This document shows, piece by piece, positions 8,737 through 17,503 of a stretch of 64,000 nt of DNA. The DNA lies in the NCBI GenBank assembly GCA_900322135.1, contig ONYP01000002.1, positions 21,178 through 85,177 on the forward strand, written 5' to 3'. Both the position numbers and the translations under genes were made by a program. This DNA is from an uncultured Prevotellaceae bacterium (GTDB lineage: Bacteria; Bacteroidota; Bacteroidia; Bacteroidales; Muribaculaceae). How positions within the stretch are numbered: the first letter of the stretch is position 1; each line of letters starts with the position of its first letter. Below the pieces are notes generated by a model. That model saw nothing but the letters and a program-made list of their open reading frames with translations. It ran no database searches and was not told where the DNA came from.

Positions 8737-9636
8737 ATGGCAACATTTGGCAAAACAGGCATTGTGCTTGAGGGCGGCGGCATGCGCGGCATGTACACCT
8801 GCGGCATCCTGGATGTGCTCATGGAGCACCACATTTTAGTTGACGGCATGGTTGGCGTGTCGGCAGGCATCGCCTTCGGCTGCAACTACAAGTCGGGCCA
8901 GGCAGGCCGCGCCCTGCGTTATAACCAGCGTTTTGCCCACGACAAGCGCTATAGCGGTATAGGCTCACTGTTGAAGACCGGTAACTACTACAACGCGTGG
9001 TTTGCCTATAACCTTGTGCCGAAACATTATGATGTGTTTGACTACAATGTGTTTGAGGACTCGCCCATGGAGTGCTATGCCGTCTGCTTCGATGTGAACA
9101 GCGGCGAGGCCGTCTACCAGCGGCTGGACCACGTGAATGACGACTTCTTTGATTGGGTGCGCGCGTCGGCATCCATGCCCGTGGTGTCCAAGCCCGTCGA
9201 GGTGGGTGGCCATCTGTTGCTCGATGGCGGCCTGGCCGACTCCATCCCTCTAGAGTTCATGGTCGGCAAGGGCTATGAGCGCAACATTGTCATCCTCACC
9301 CGCGAGGAGGGATTCCGCAAGACTGCCGAGCATGGTCTGTGGCTCATGAAGCCATGGCTGCGCAAGTGGCCCAAAGTGCTCGAGGCGCTCAAACGCAGGC
9401 CCGCCATGTACAACCGCCAACTGCAAATCGTGCGAGAACAGGAACGCGAGGGCAAAGCCTTTATCTTCAGGCCACTCAAGCCGCTTAATGTGAGCCGCAT
9501 CACCCATGACCCCAAGGAGATGGAGCGCGTGTACAAGCAAGGGCGCGACGAAGCCAACCAACGGCTTGACGAGCTCAAGAGGTTCCTTGCCCGAGAAGAC
9601 GACACGCCCACATCAGCGCCCTCAACCAATGAATAG
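8737..9636 (+). CDS. Patatin-like phospholipase family protein
   Basis: A 299-residue protein with the patatin (PF01734) catalytic signs: the oxyanion loop GGGMRG near residue 13, the nucleophile elbow GVSAG (serine near residue 42), and the catalytic aspartate in LLDGGLAD near residue 168. Members are acyl hydrolases acting on membrane lipids. No signal peptide is present, so it is likely cytosolic or membrane-associated. It begins an overlapping gene set: its last 8 nt overlap the start of recX. A charged C-terminal tail of about 30 residues is not conserved in the family. Confidence 0.88.
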   Translation: MATFGKTGIVLEGGGMRGMYTCGILDVLMEHHILVDGMVGVSAGIAFGCNYKSGQAGRALRYNQRFAHDKRYSGIGSLLKTGNYYNAWFAYNLVPKHYDVFDYNVFEDSPMECYAVCFDVNSGEAVYQRLDHVNDDFFDWVRASASMPVVSKPVEVGGHLLLDGGLADSIPLEFMVGKGYERNIVILTREEGFRKTAEHGLWLMKPWLRKWPKVLEALKRRPAMYNRQLQIVREQEREGKAFIFRPLKPLNVSRITHDPKEMERVYKQGRDEANQRLDELKRFLAREDDTPTSAPSTNE

Positions 9637-10123
9637 TCCCAAGCGTCCCTTGACCGCATCTCAAGCCTTGAGCCGCGCTGCCGCCCTATGTTCCCGCAGC
9701 GAACAGGCTCCTGCCGACATACGCCAAAAGCTCCTCAGCTGGGGGCTCAGTGTCAACGATGCCTCACAAGTCCTGAACCAACTCACAGAACAGGGGTTTA
9801 TCGACGAGGAACGCTATGCCAGGGCATTTGTCAACGACCGCTTTACCTTTAACGGCTGGGGGAAAATCAAGATTGCCTACCAACTGCGCATCAAGGGCAT
9901 TCCCGCCGAAACGGCTCAGGAGGCCCTGGCTCTCATCGATGAGCAAGAATACCGTGACCGTCTGGTCGAACTGCTGCGTGCCAAATGGCGCACCGTGGGC
10001 AACCGTGAGCAGGCTGCCGCCATCGCCGCGATGATGCGCTTTGCCGCCTCACGCGGTTTTGAAGCCAGTCTGGCCAGCCAGTGTATCAAAGAAGTGACCC
10101 GTGTCGATGCTCAAGACGATTAA
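9629..10123 (+). CDS. recX: RecX-family regulator of RecA
   Basis: A 164-residue all-helical protein starting MNSPKRPLTASQAL. The repeated three-helix pattern (GLSVNDASQVLNQLTEQGFIDEERYARAFVNDR) matches RecX, which binds RecA filaments and limits strand exchange. I start at the ATG at 9629, which overlaps the patatin stop by 8 nt (ATGAATAG); the longer frame from 9506 would run deep inside the patatin gene. Its 3' end overlaps the next gene by 17 nt. There is no recA nearby, which is usual for Bacteroidetes. Confidence 0.85.
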   Translation: MNSPKRPLTASQALSRAAALCSRSEQAPADIRQKLLSWGLSVNDASQVLNQLTEQGFIDEERYARAFVNDRFTFNGWGKIKIAYQLRIKGIPAETAQEALALIDEQEYRDRLVELLRAKWRTVGNREQAAAIAAMMRFAASRGFEASLASQCIKEVTRVDAQDD

Positions 10124-10814
10124 ACAATGGTTTAGCGCCGCTGCCGATGTCGTCCTCCCGCGCGTCTGCCCCGTATGCGGCAACAGCCTCGACAGCGACG
10201 AGCCCTGGCTGTGCCGCAACTGCTTGTCCAAGCTGCCGCGCACACACTATGAGCAAGCCGACTTCAACACCATGGAACAGCACTTTGCCGGCAAGGTGCC
10301 CATCGAGCGCGCCACAGCCTACTTCTTCTATGAGAAAGGAGCACCGTACTCGGCCATACTACATGACATAAAATACCACAACCAGCCACTAATGGGACGA
10401 TGGCTGGCAGCGAGGGCTGTCACCGACATGGCGGGGAGCGGCTTCTTTGACGGCATTGACGCCGTGACAGCAGTGCCCCTGCACCGCAGCAAACGCGCCC
10501 ACCGAGGCTACAACCAGAGCGAATACCTGGCACGCGGCATCGCCCTTGCGCTGGGTGTACCCTATGTAGAGGCCCTGAAAGCCGTTCGCCCCCACTCCAC
10601 CCAGACCCACAAGGGCGCCATGGAACGCTGGCAAAACATCCAGGGGAACTATGCCCTCAACAATGACACGGCACGCCTGGCAGGCATGCACATCCTGCTT
10701 GTCGACGATGTCATCACCACTGGGTCTACACTGACAGCCTGTACCCTGTTGCTCAAGCAGATACCCGATGTAAAGGTATCGGTGTTCACACTTGCTGCAG
10801 CACGCCTGGAGTAA
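10107..10814 (+). CDS. ComF-family phosphoribosyltransferase-like protein
   Basis: About 235 residues. An N-terminal zinc-ribbon (CPVCGN and later CRNC) is followed by a type I phosphoribosyltransferase fold with the PRPP loop LLVDDVITTGSTL near residue 195. ComF proteins take part in DNA uptake in naturally competent bacteria, where ComFC-type proteins act with the ComFA helicase; the exact reaction is unknown. I prefer the ATG at 10107 (MLKTIKQWF) over the GTG at 10101; both overlap recX, suggesting translational coupling. Confidence 0.85.
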   Translation: MLKTIKQWFSAAADVVLPRVCPVCGNSLDSDEPWLCRNCLSKLPRTHYEQADFNTMEQHFAGKVPIERATAYFFYEKGAPYSAILHDIKYHNQPLMGRWLAARAVTDMAGSGFFDGIDAVTAVPLHRSKRAHRGYNQSEYLARGIALALGVPYVEALKAVRPHSTQTHKGAMERWQNIQGNYALNNDTARLAGMHILLVDDVITTGSTLTACTLLLKQIPDVKVSVFTLAAARLE

Positions 10815-10834
10815 CTTCCCCCACACGAGAACAA

Positions 10835-10893
10835 AACTACGAATTACTCGAATTGAACCAAAAATATTTGTAAAATTCGTGAAATTCGTAGTT
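10835..10893. repeat. Long inverted repeat built on ACTACGAATT
   Basis: AACTACGAATT (10835-10845) pairs perfectly with AATTCGTAGTT (10883-10893), and the inner ACTCGAATT partly pairs with AATTCGTGA, giving a stem near 19 bp around an AT-rich loop. It sits 20 bp after comF in a non-coding gap. It may terminate the comF transcript or be a family of intergenic palindromes. Confidence 0.7.
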
Positions 10894-10932
10894 GTATGCT
10901 GCGGGTATGTTCAAGAAAAAACACATTTTTTC

Positions 10933-10963
10933 TTGGCATTCCGCTCACCTTGCACTATTTTTG
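10933..10963 (+). promoter_or_regulatory. Promoter of the nucleotidase gene
   Basis: TTG (10933-10935), 20 bp, TATTTTTG (10956-10963), about 36 nt upstream of the ATG at 11000. Confidence 0.7.
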
Positions 10964-10999
10964 CAAATTGAAATAACACTAAACAACAGATAGACGATT

Positions 11000-12517
11000 A
11001 TGGCAAAATTACGCAACATCATGCTCCTGTGCTTGTGTGCGCTGATGGCTGTTCCCGCCCTGCGCGCCGACCACCTGACAATCATCGCAGTCAACGACAC
11101 CCACAGCCAGATTGACCCTGCCAGTGACGGCAAGGGCGGTGTGGCACGACGCCGCGCCATCTATGACAAGCTCAGGGCCCAGAACCCCAACACCGTGCTC
11201 ATCCATGCCGGAGATGCCGTGCAAGGCACTCTGTTCTTCTCACTCTACCGTGGCGAGGTGGAATATGCCCTGATGGACACACTAGGCTATGACGCCATCA
11301 TCCTGGGCAACCATGAATTTGACAACGGCATGGAGGAACTGGCCGCCCACTACCGCGATGTCGATGCCGTAAAAATCAGCACCAACTACGACTTTAGCGC
11401 CACGCCACTCGACGGGCTGTTCCAACCCTACTGGGTCAAGGCCGTGGGCGACAAGCGCGTCGCGTTCTTCGGCATCAATGTCAACCCCGAGGGCCTGATT
11501 TCCGGCAGCAACTGCGAGAATCTGCGTTACCTTGACGCCCCTGATGTAGCCGACGCCACTGCCCGCTACCTCAAGGAAGTGCAGCATGTGGATTACGCCA
11601 TCATGGTGTCGCACATCGGCTACAGCAGTTATGAGCCCAGCGAACCCAACGACACGCTCATCATCGGCAACAGCCATTACATCGATATGGTCATCAGTTC
11701 ACACTCCCACACGACCATCAAGCCAGGTGGAGGCATGGACCGCATCAGCAATGCCGACGGCAAGATGATTCCCATCGGACAGAACGGCAAGAGCGGCAAA
11801 TTGGTCGCCACCTATGACCTGGACCTCGAGTCAGGAGATATCGTCTATAACCACATTACCGTAGATGAGAGTTGGGACGAAGCCGCAAGCCGCTACACTG
11901 CCATGAACACTTGGCTCAACAACTATCGCCATGGTGTGGACAGCATCATGAACAACCCCGTTGCCACCAGCACCCGATTCATGAAGAACTCAAGTGACGC
12001 GATCCAAAACTGGGTGAGCGACGCGACGATGGAAATCATCACCGAGGTGTCAGGCATCAAGAATATCGATTGCGCCATCATGAACAAGGGCGGCATCCGC
12101 ACCGACATGCCAAAGGGCACTGTCACCGAAGGCCTTATCGGCTCGATGTTCCCGTTTGACAACCGCTTTGTCGTGCTCGAAATGCCCGGCACCGAACTCA
12201 TCGAGAGCCTGAAACTGATGTGCGGACGCGGCGGTGATGCCGTGAGCAAAGAGTTAAAAGCAACCTACAACAAAAAGGGCGAACTCGTCAAAGCTACCAT
12301 CAAGGGCAAGAAAATCGACCCGAACAAGACCTATATCGTTGCGACCATCGACTACCTGGCCAACGGCGGTGACTACATGACACCGATGACCCGCTGCAAG
12401 CGACTGTTTACCGATAGCCAGAAGTACGGCAACCACATCCTCGAGTATGTCAAGCGTCTGGAAGCCGCAGGCAAGAAAATTGAGGCCAAGGACGAGGTGA
12501 GGATCAAGGAGTTATAA
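11000..12517 (+). CDS. Secreted 5'-nucleotidase/metallophosphatase (UshA-like)
   Basis: A 505-residue periplasmic protein with a signal peptide (1-23). The N-terminal metallophosphoesterase domain shows NDTHSQI, HAGDAVQG, LGNHEFDNG and SHSHT, the metal-binding residues of the 5'-nucleotidase family. The C-terminal domain from about residue 320 carries NKGGIRTDMPKG and the late DYLANGGDYM motif, which bind the nucleotide base. It should release nucleosides and phosphate from extracellular nucleotides. It heads a plus-strand run of four exported proteins; the next gene starts 57 bp on with no clear promoter, so an operon is likely. Confidence 0.9.
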   Translation: MAKLRNIMLLCLCALMAVPALRADHLTIIAVNDTHSQIDPASDGKGGVARRRAIYDKLRAQNPNTVLIHAGDAVQGTLFFSLYRGEVEYALMDTLGYDAIILGNHEFDNGMEELAAHYRDVDAVKISTNYDFSATPLDGLFQPYWVKAVGDKRVAFFGINVNPEGLISGSNCENLRYLDAPDVADATARYLKEVQHVDYAIMVSHIGYSSYEPSEPNDTLIIGNSHYIDMVISSHSHTTIKPGGGMDRISNADGKMIPIGQNGKSGKLVATYDLDLESGDIVYNHITVDESWDEAASRYTAMNTWLNNYRHGVDSIMNNPVATSTRFMKNSSDAIQNWVSDATMEIITEVSGIKNIDCAIMNKGGIRTDMPKGTVTEGLIGSMFPFDNRFVVLEMPGTELIESLKLMCGRGGDAVSKELKATYNKKGELVKATIKGKKIDPNKTYIVATIDYLANGGDYMTPMTRCKRLFTDSQKYGNHILEYVKRLEAAGKKIEAKDEVRIKEL

Positions 12518-12574
12518 GGTTTCGGGCTACAGAACCGTTAACAGGGAAAACAAGAAAGTAGAGGAACATATAAA

Positions 12575-15500
12575 ATGACCAAATTCAAACATATATTTCT
12601 GCTGACCGTAGCTGTGGTGCTCTCGTTGAGCAGCGCAGCACGCAGCGCCAACGAGCAGCCCTTCCTGTTCAACAGTGTTGACCAGACAGCGATGAACCGG
12701 TGGGTTGACAGTGTATTCAACAGCATGTCGGACGACGCCCGCATCGGGCAACTCATCATTGCAGCCGTCACCCCGTCGACCAACGACGGGACCCGCGCAC
12801 TGGTGCAGCGCCTGGTGACCCAGAACATGGTGGGCGGACTCATCTACGAGAAAAGCACCATCGCTGAACAGGCGTCAGTCACCAATCTGGCACAATCGCT
12901 GTCTACAGTCCCGCTGATGATCACCATCGACGGCGAATGGGGCTTGGGAATGAGGCTCAAGGATGTGCCCAATTTCCAGCGCAACCTCATCTTGGGTGCC
13001 GTGGATAACGACATGCTGCTCTATGAGTACGGCCGCGAGGTAGCGCGCCAGTGCCGCCGCATGGGCATCCAGGTGAACTTCGCCCCCGTGCTCGATGTGA
13101 ACGACAATCCACTGAATCCCGTTATCGGGGACCGCTCCTTCGGCGAGAATCCCGAGCTGGTGGCTCGGCATGCCATCGCCTTTGCACGCGGTCTTGAGGA
13201 CGGCGGCGTGATGGCTGTGGGCAAGCACTTCCCCGGTCATGGCTCGTCGAGCGAGGACTCGCACAAGACTCTGCCCGTCATCAACAAGAGCATGCAGGAA
13301 ATCAACACCTGTGAACTGCTGCCATTCCGGAAATTCATCGACGCCGGCTTGAGCGGTATCCTCACGGCCCACTTGCTGGTGCCCGCCATTGAGGACGAGC
13401 AAGCCCCGACAAGCCTCTCCCATGCCAGCGTCACCAGTCTGCTTCGCGACCACTTGAACTTCAAGGGTCTGATATTCACCGATGCCCTGAACATGAAGGG
13501 GGCAACCCAACTGCTCCATGGCTCGGCATGTGTCAATGCCCTGCTGGCAGGCAATGATGTGCTGCTCATGCCTGAGGATGTGACCAGCGAAATCACCGCC
13601 ATCAAGAACGCCGTTGCCAACGGCACGCTCAAGCAAAGCGACATCGACGAACGCTGCAAGAAAATTCTGCGTTATAAATACGCACTCGGCCTGACAGGAC
13701 CGCAGCATGTCAGCACCGCCAATCTGGCAAATGATGTCAACTCGCAATATGCCGGTGTGCTCAAGCGCCAACTCATGGCAGGCAGCATCACCGTCATCAA
13801 GAACAACGACGAGATTCTGCCCATCCACAACCTGCAGAGCCGCCACATCGCCGTCGCCACCATCGGCAACGAGAAAGGCACGGCATCGACTTTCCAGCGC
13901 CGCTGCGCCGACTATGCCGAGGTAAAGCGATTTGACCTCGACAAGGCCGGCAGTGCCGAGTCCCTAGCCGAGCAACTGCACGATGGTCACTTCAACACCA
14001 TCATCGTGCAGGTGGGTGAGGACAATGCCGGCAACCGCGCCGCCCTTGACGCCGTGGTCAAGAAGTGTAAAAACATCGTCGTTGTCATCACCAGCAAGCC
14101 CTATGACATCAAGAACTACGGCAAGGCCATCACCCACAAGCATGTCAAGGCCGTAGTGCTCACCTACGAGAACTCCACCCTGGCCGAGGACTATGCCGCA
14201 CAGACCATCTTCGGCGGCAACGCGGCAGGTGGCAACCTGCCCGTCTCGCTGGCCTTTGAAGGCAAGAAGACACGCTACGAGGCCGGCCACGGCATCCACT
14301 ACCCCGCAACACGCCTGGGTTACTCAATCCCCGCCGAGGTGGGTCTGGACAACCGGCTGACGGCCCAGATTGACTCGGTGTGCCGCTTGGGCGTCAGCCA
14401 GCATGCCTTCCCCGGATGCCAGGTGATTGTCGCACGCCACGGCAAGGTGGTTTACAAGGGTTCCTTCGGCACGATTGACTACAGCAGCAATGTCAAGGTC
14501 GACGACTACACCTTGTATGGTTTGGCCTCGGTGTCCAAGGCCACCGGCACCATCAGTGCCGTGATGAAGGCCTATGACGACGGCAAGTTCCAACTCGACG
14601 ACAAGGCCAGCGAATACATCCCCGGATTGCGTGACGGTGACAAGGAGAACATCACCTTCCGTGACCTGTTATACCACGAGACCGGAATGCCGGCATCGCT
14701 CAACATGTGGTACATGATGATGGATCCCAAAACCTACAACGGTGTGCTCATCGCCGGTGCCGAGGATGCCAACCATCCCATCAAAATCATGAACGGCGCC
14801 TGGGGTCACAAGGACGCCAAACTGCGCACCGACATATTGTCGACCGTCAAGACCAATAAATTCAACATTGCCATTGCCGACGGCATCTGGGGCGGACGAG
14901 TGACCTATGACTCCATCATGAACCGCATGTACCATGCCCAGCTGGGTCCTAAAAAATACCTGTACAGCTGCTGCAACTTCTCGTTGCTGGCCGATGCCGT
15001 TCAACGCATGACGCACTCGCCGCTCAACTACTATGTGAACAACTACATCTTTGCTCCCCTGGGAGCTTATCACACCATGTACCGTCCGTTGAGCAAATTC
15101 TCGCGTGACGAGATTGCCTATACCGAGAAGGATACCTACCTGCGTCGCCAGCACATCCATGGCTATGTACACGATGAGCTAGCGGCTTTCTCAGGCGGCG
15201 TGCAAGGTAACGCGGGCTTGTTCAGCAATGCCAATGACCTGGCCAAGCTCTTCCAGATGTGGCTCAATGGCGGCACCTATGGCGGCGTGCGCCTGTTGAA
15301 GGCCTCGACAGTCGAGACCTTCACGACACAGAAGAGCCCCAACAGCCACCGTGGACTGGGCTTTGACAAACCCGTCGTGGGGGATCCCGATGCCAGCAGC
15401 ACCTGTGCTGAAGCCACACCCGAGACCTTCGGCCACACCGGCTTCACCGGCACCTGCTTCTGGGTAGACCCGAAGAACGACATGTTCTACATCTTCCTGA

Positions 15501-15598
15501 GCAACCGCGTGAGTCCCACGCGCAACAATCCCAACTTTGGTCGCATCAGCGCGCGCAGCCACATCCAGTCGCTCATCTACCGCGCCATACGCGAATAA
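12575..15598 (+). CDS. GH3 beta-N-acetylhexosaminidase fused to a beta-lactamase-fold serine hydrolase
   Basis: A 1007-residue exported protein with a signal peptide (1-24). About residues 30-390 are glycoside hydrolase family 3 of the NagZ type, with KHFPGHGSSSEDSH near residue 215, which supplies the Asp/His pair, and TDALNMKGA containing the nucleophile aspartate. A GH3 C-terminal domain follows. From about residue 590 to the end is a class C beta-lactamase-like hydrolase (PF00144) with SVSK near 650, YSCCN near 796 and HTGFTG near 953. I infer action on peptidoglycan, one half trimming sugars and the other peptides. This pairing is known in Bacteroidetes. Confidence 0.88.
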   Translation: MTKFKHIFLLTVAVVLSLSSAARSANEQPFLFNSVDQTAMNRWVDSVFNSMSDDARIGQLIIAAVTPSTNDGTRALVQRLVTQNMVGGLIYEKSTIAEQASVTNLAQSLSTVPLMITIDGEWGLGMRLKDVPNFQRNLILGAVDNDMLLYEYGREVARQCRRMGIQVNFAPVLDVNDNPLNPVIGDRSFGENPELVARHAIAFARGLEDGGVMAVGKHFPGHGSSSEDSHKTLPVINKSMQEINTCELLPFRKFIDAGLSGILTAHLLVPAIEDEQAPTSLSHASVTSLLRDHLNFKGLIFTDALNMKGATQLLHGSACVNALLAGNDVLLMPEDVTSEITAIKNAVANGTLKQSDIDERCKKILRYKYALGLTGPQHVSTANLANDVNSQYAGVLKRQLMAGSITVIKNNDEILPIHNLQSRHIAVATIGNEKGTASTFQRRCADYAEVKRFDLDKAGSAESLAEQLHDGHFNTIIVQVGEDNAGNRAALDAVVKKCKNIVVVITSKPYDIKNYGKAITHKHVKAVVLTYENSTLAEDYAAQTIFGGNAAGGNLPVSLAFEGKKTRYEAGHGIHYPATRLGYSIPAEVGLDNRLTAQIDSVCRLGVSQHAFPGCQVIVARHGKVVYKGSFGTIDYSSNVKVDDYTLYGLASVSKATGTISAVMKAYDDGKFQLDDKASEYIPGLRDGDKENITFRDLLYHETGMPASLNMWYMMMDPKTYNGVLIAGAEDANHPIKIMNGAWGHKDAKLRTDILSTVKTNKFNIAIADGIWGGRVTYDSIMNRMYHAQLGPKKYLYSCCNFSLLADAVQRMTHSPLNYYVNNYIFAPLGAYHTMYRPLSKFSRDEIAYTEKDTYLRRQHIHGYVHDELAAFSGGVQGNAGLFSNANDLAKLFQMWLNGGTYGGVRLLKASTVETFTTQKSPNSHRGLGFDKPVVGDPDASSTCAEATPETFGHTGFTGTCFWVDPKNDMFYIFLSNRVSPTRNNPNFGRISARSHIQSLIYRAIRE

Positions 15599-15672
15599 CC
15601 ATCCAAATAATAATGTAGAGACAACAATCTAGGTATTCTAGAGCATATCAACACTTTCTAAACTTAGTGAAT

Positions 15673-16674
15673 ATGAAGAAATTAGCTTTTATTCTTACAG
15701 CATTGTTGCTTTTCACTTCCTGCAACAACGGCTACAAACTGAGCGTCACTTTCCCCGACGACAGCACTAACGGCGAAACCGCCTTCCTGACCGACTATGA
15801 CTCGGGCGACACCATCGCCACTGCAACCGTTGAAAACAAGAGCTGTATCTTTGAAGGCTCGATCGACGACAGTTTCTTTGCTCGCGTGTATGCCGGTGGC
15901 AAGCCCTACAGCGTCATCATTGAACCCGGCCAAGTAATGCTTGACATCGCTGCAGGGACCGCCATCAGCCCCCTCAACGAGAAGATGTATGCATGGACCA
16001 AGGAAATCCAGAAGTTGGCCGACGACTCCACACTCACCGATGAAGAAGGTGAAGCCATCTACAACGACCAATTGCTCAAGCTTTATCAGGAGAACAAGGA
16101 CAACGCCATCGGTAAGTTTGCCTTCAGCAGTTACCTGATGAACAAGAACCTGAAGGAGAGCGAAATCGATGCACTGCTCAAAGAAGCGCCTGCCGAATAT
16201 GCCCAGCTGAAGCGTGTCGAGAAGGCCAAGAAAGCCGCCAAACAACTCGCCATCACTGCCGAGGGCCAGAAATTCACCGACTTTGAGGTCATTGCCGAAG
16301 ACGGCGCCAAGCAGAAGCTGTCGGACTATGTTGGCAAGGGCAAAGTCACCCTGGTAGACTTCTGGGCCAGTTGGTGTCCACCCTGCCGTGCCGAGATTCC
16401 CAAGTTGCAGGCCCTCAAATCCAAGTATGGCGACAAGTTAGAGATCCTAGGCATAGCTGTGTGGGATAATCCTGATGACAGTCGCAAGGCTGTCAACGAG
16501 CTTGCCATCACTTGGCCCGTCATTATCGGCACAGGCAAGCTGACCGAGCCCACCGACCTGTACGGCATCAATTCCATCCCGCACATCATCATCTTCGGCC
16601 CCGACGGCACAATCCTGTCGCGCGGACTGCTCGGCGATGCGCTTGCCAACCGTCTGGCCGAAATCCTGAAGTAA
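15673..16674 (+). CDS. TlpA-like thiol-disulfide lipoprotein with DUF4369-type N-domain
   Basis: 333 residues from the ATG at 15673 (a GTG six bases upstream is less likely). The signal MKKLAFILTALLLFTSC ends in a lipobox cysteine, so it is a lipoprotein. Residues 20-120 resemble the DUF4369 beta domain found ahead of Bacteroidetes thioredoxins. The C-terminal thioredoxin-fold domain holds the redox motif WCPPC in DFWASWCPPCRAEIPKL and a cis-proline segment NSIPHIIIF. It probably reduces or isomerises disulfides on envelope proteins. The preceding gene ends 75 bp upstream. Confidence 0.88.
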   Translation: MKKLAFILTALLLFTSCNNGYKLSVTFPDDSTNGETAFLTDYDSGDTIATATVENKSCIFEGSIDDSFFARVYAGGKPYSVIIEPGQVMLDIAAGTAISPLNEKMYAWTKEIQKLADDSTLTDEEGEAIYNDQLLKLYQENKDNAIGKFAFSSYLMNKNLKESEIDALLKEAPAEYAQLKRVEKAKKAAKQLAITAEGQKFTDFEVIAEDGAKQKLSDYVGKGKVTLVDFWASWCPPCRAEIPKLQALKSKYGDKLEILGIAVWDNPDDSRKAVNELAITWPVIIGTGKLTEPTDLYGINSIPHIIIFGPDGTILSRGLLGDALANRLAEILK

Positions 16675-16708
16675 AAAACGCAATTTTTAATGCCAGAAAA
16701 GTAATCTT

Positions 16709-17359
16709 ATGAAGAAGTTCTTATCTGTTATCGCCTTGCTCATAGGCGTATGTTCAATCATGGGATGCGGTCCCTCTAAGGCCGAGATTGAGGAAAAACG
16801 GCGCGCCGACAGTGCCCGCATAGCCGACAGTGTGCGTACACTCGAGCGCCAACGCATCGAAGACAGTTTGCGCATTGTGTCACGCATGCAGTTTGCCGAG
16901 AAAACACGAGTTGCCGACAGCATCCGCGAGGCCAACACCATGGAACTTGAGGCACTAATGAAGAAGATTGCACATACCTTCAACAGCAATGGCAGAGAAT
17001 GGAAGATGGGCCCCAAAGCCATCATCTCGAAATATGCGACTTCAAGCCTCAAGAGGACATTTGCAAGATATGGCAACGATGAACCTGATGGAACAGGCTG
17101 TTACCTGCTGTGGGGTGAATATTCAGACGGATATACGACCATCGTCGGCAAGTCGGTGACCGGTGTTACCGAAAATTCTTGCTCAATGACTTTTGGAGTG
17201 TACTATAATGGCCCGGGTGGAGAATATGAAGAATTTGAAGAAGCCACCTTCACCCTAGTTCGTGAGGGAAACAAGTGGCTGATTGAGGATATAGACGAGG
17301 ACCAATACGACTCATCATTCATGGAGAATCCCCGAGCTTACCGGCACATGAGCGCATGA
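16709..17359 (+). CDS. Lipoprotein of unknown function with charged helical N-region
   Basis: 216 residues. The signal MKKFLSVIALLIGVCSIMGC ends in a lipobox. Residues 25-80 are a highly charged helix with recurring ADSxR and EDSLR steps, likely a coiled coil. The C-terminal 120 residues are rich in strands and aromatic residues and resemble small NTF2-like domains found in Bacteroidetes lipoproteins, but I do not recognise a family. It follows the TlpA gene by 34 bp and is likely co-transcribed; a terminator hairpin follows. Confidence 0.75.
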   Translation: MKKFLSVIALLIGVCSIMGCGPSKAEIEEKRRADSARIADSVRTLERQRIEDSLRIVSRMQFAEKTRVADSIREANTMELEALMKKIAHTFNSNGREWKMGPKAIISKYATSSLKRTFARYGNDEPDGTGCYLLWGEYSDGYTTIVGKSVTGVTENSCSMTFGVYYNGPGGEYEEFEEATFTLVREGNKWLIEDIDEDQYDSSFMENPRAYRHMSA

Positions 17360-17390
17360 AGCCGAAGCAACAGATTTTTAACGATGAAAT

Positions 17391-17428
17391 AGCGGTTGGA
17401 CTCCAAAAGGAATCCAACCGCTTGTTTA
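17391..17428 (+). terminator. Terminator after the lipoprotein gene
   Basis: AGCGGTTGGA (17391-17400) pairs with TCCAACCGCT (17413-17422), followed by TGTTTACT. The stem is strong and the T-run weak. Confidence 0.55.
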
Positions 17429-17443
17429 CTCCATCCTGCAGGC

Positions 17444-17478
17444 ACAAGAAAAGGGACCAGCCCTAACGGACCGGTCCC
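17444..17478 (-). terminator. Terminator of ppdK
   Basis: GGGACC (17453-17458) and GGTCCC (17473-17478) form a stem, followed on the minus strand by TTTTCTTG. It lies just past the ppdK stop. Confidence 0.65.
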
Positions 17479-17503
17479 TTAACTCTTATTTGTCAGCGAC
17501 AAC

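Noticed and set aside
12875-13846. 323-codon frame opposite the GH3 gene
   Set aside because: Antisense shadow; GH3 catalytic motifs lie on the plus strand.
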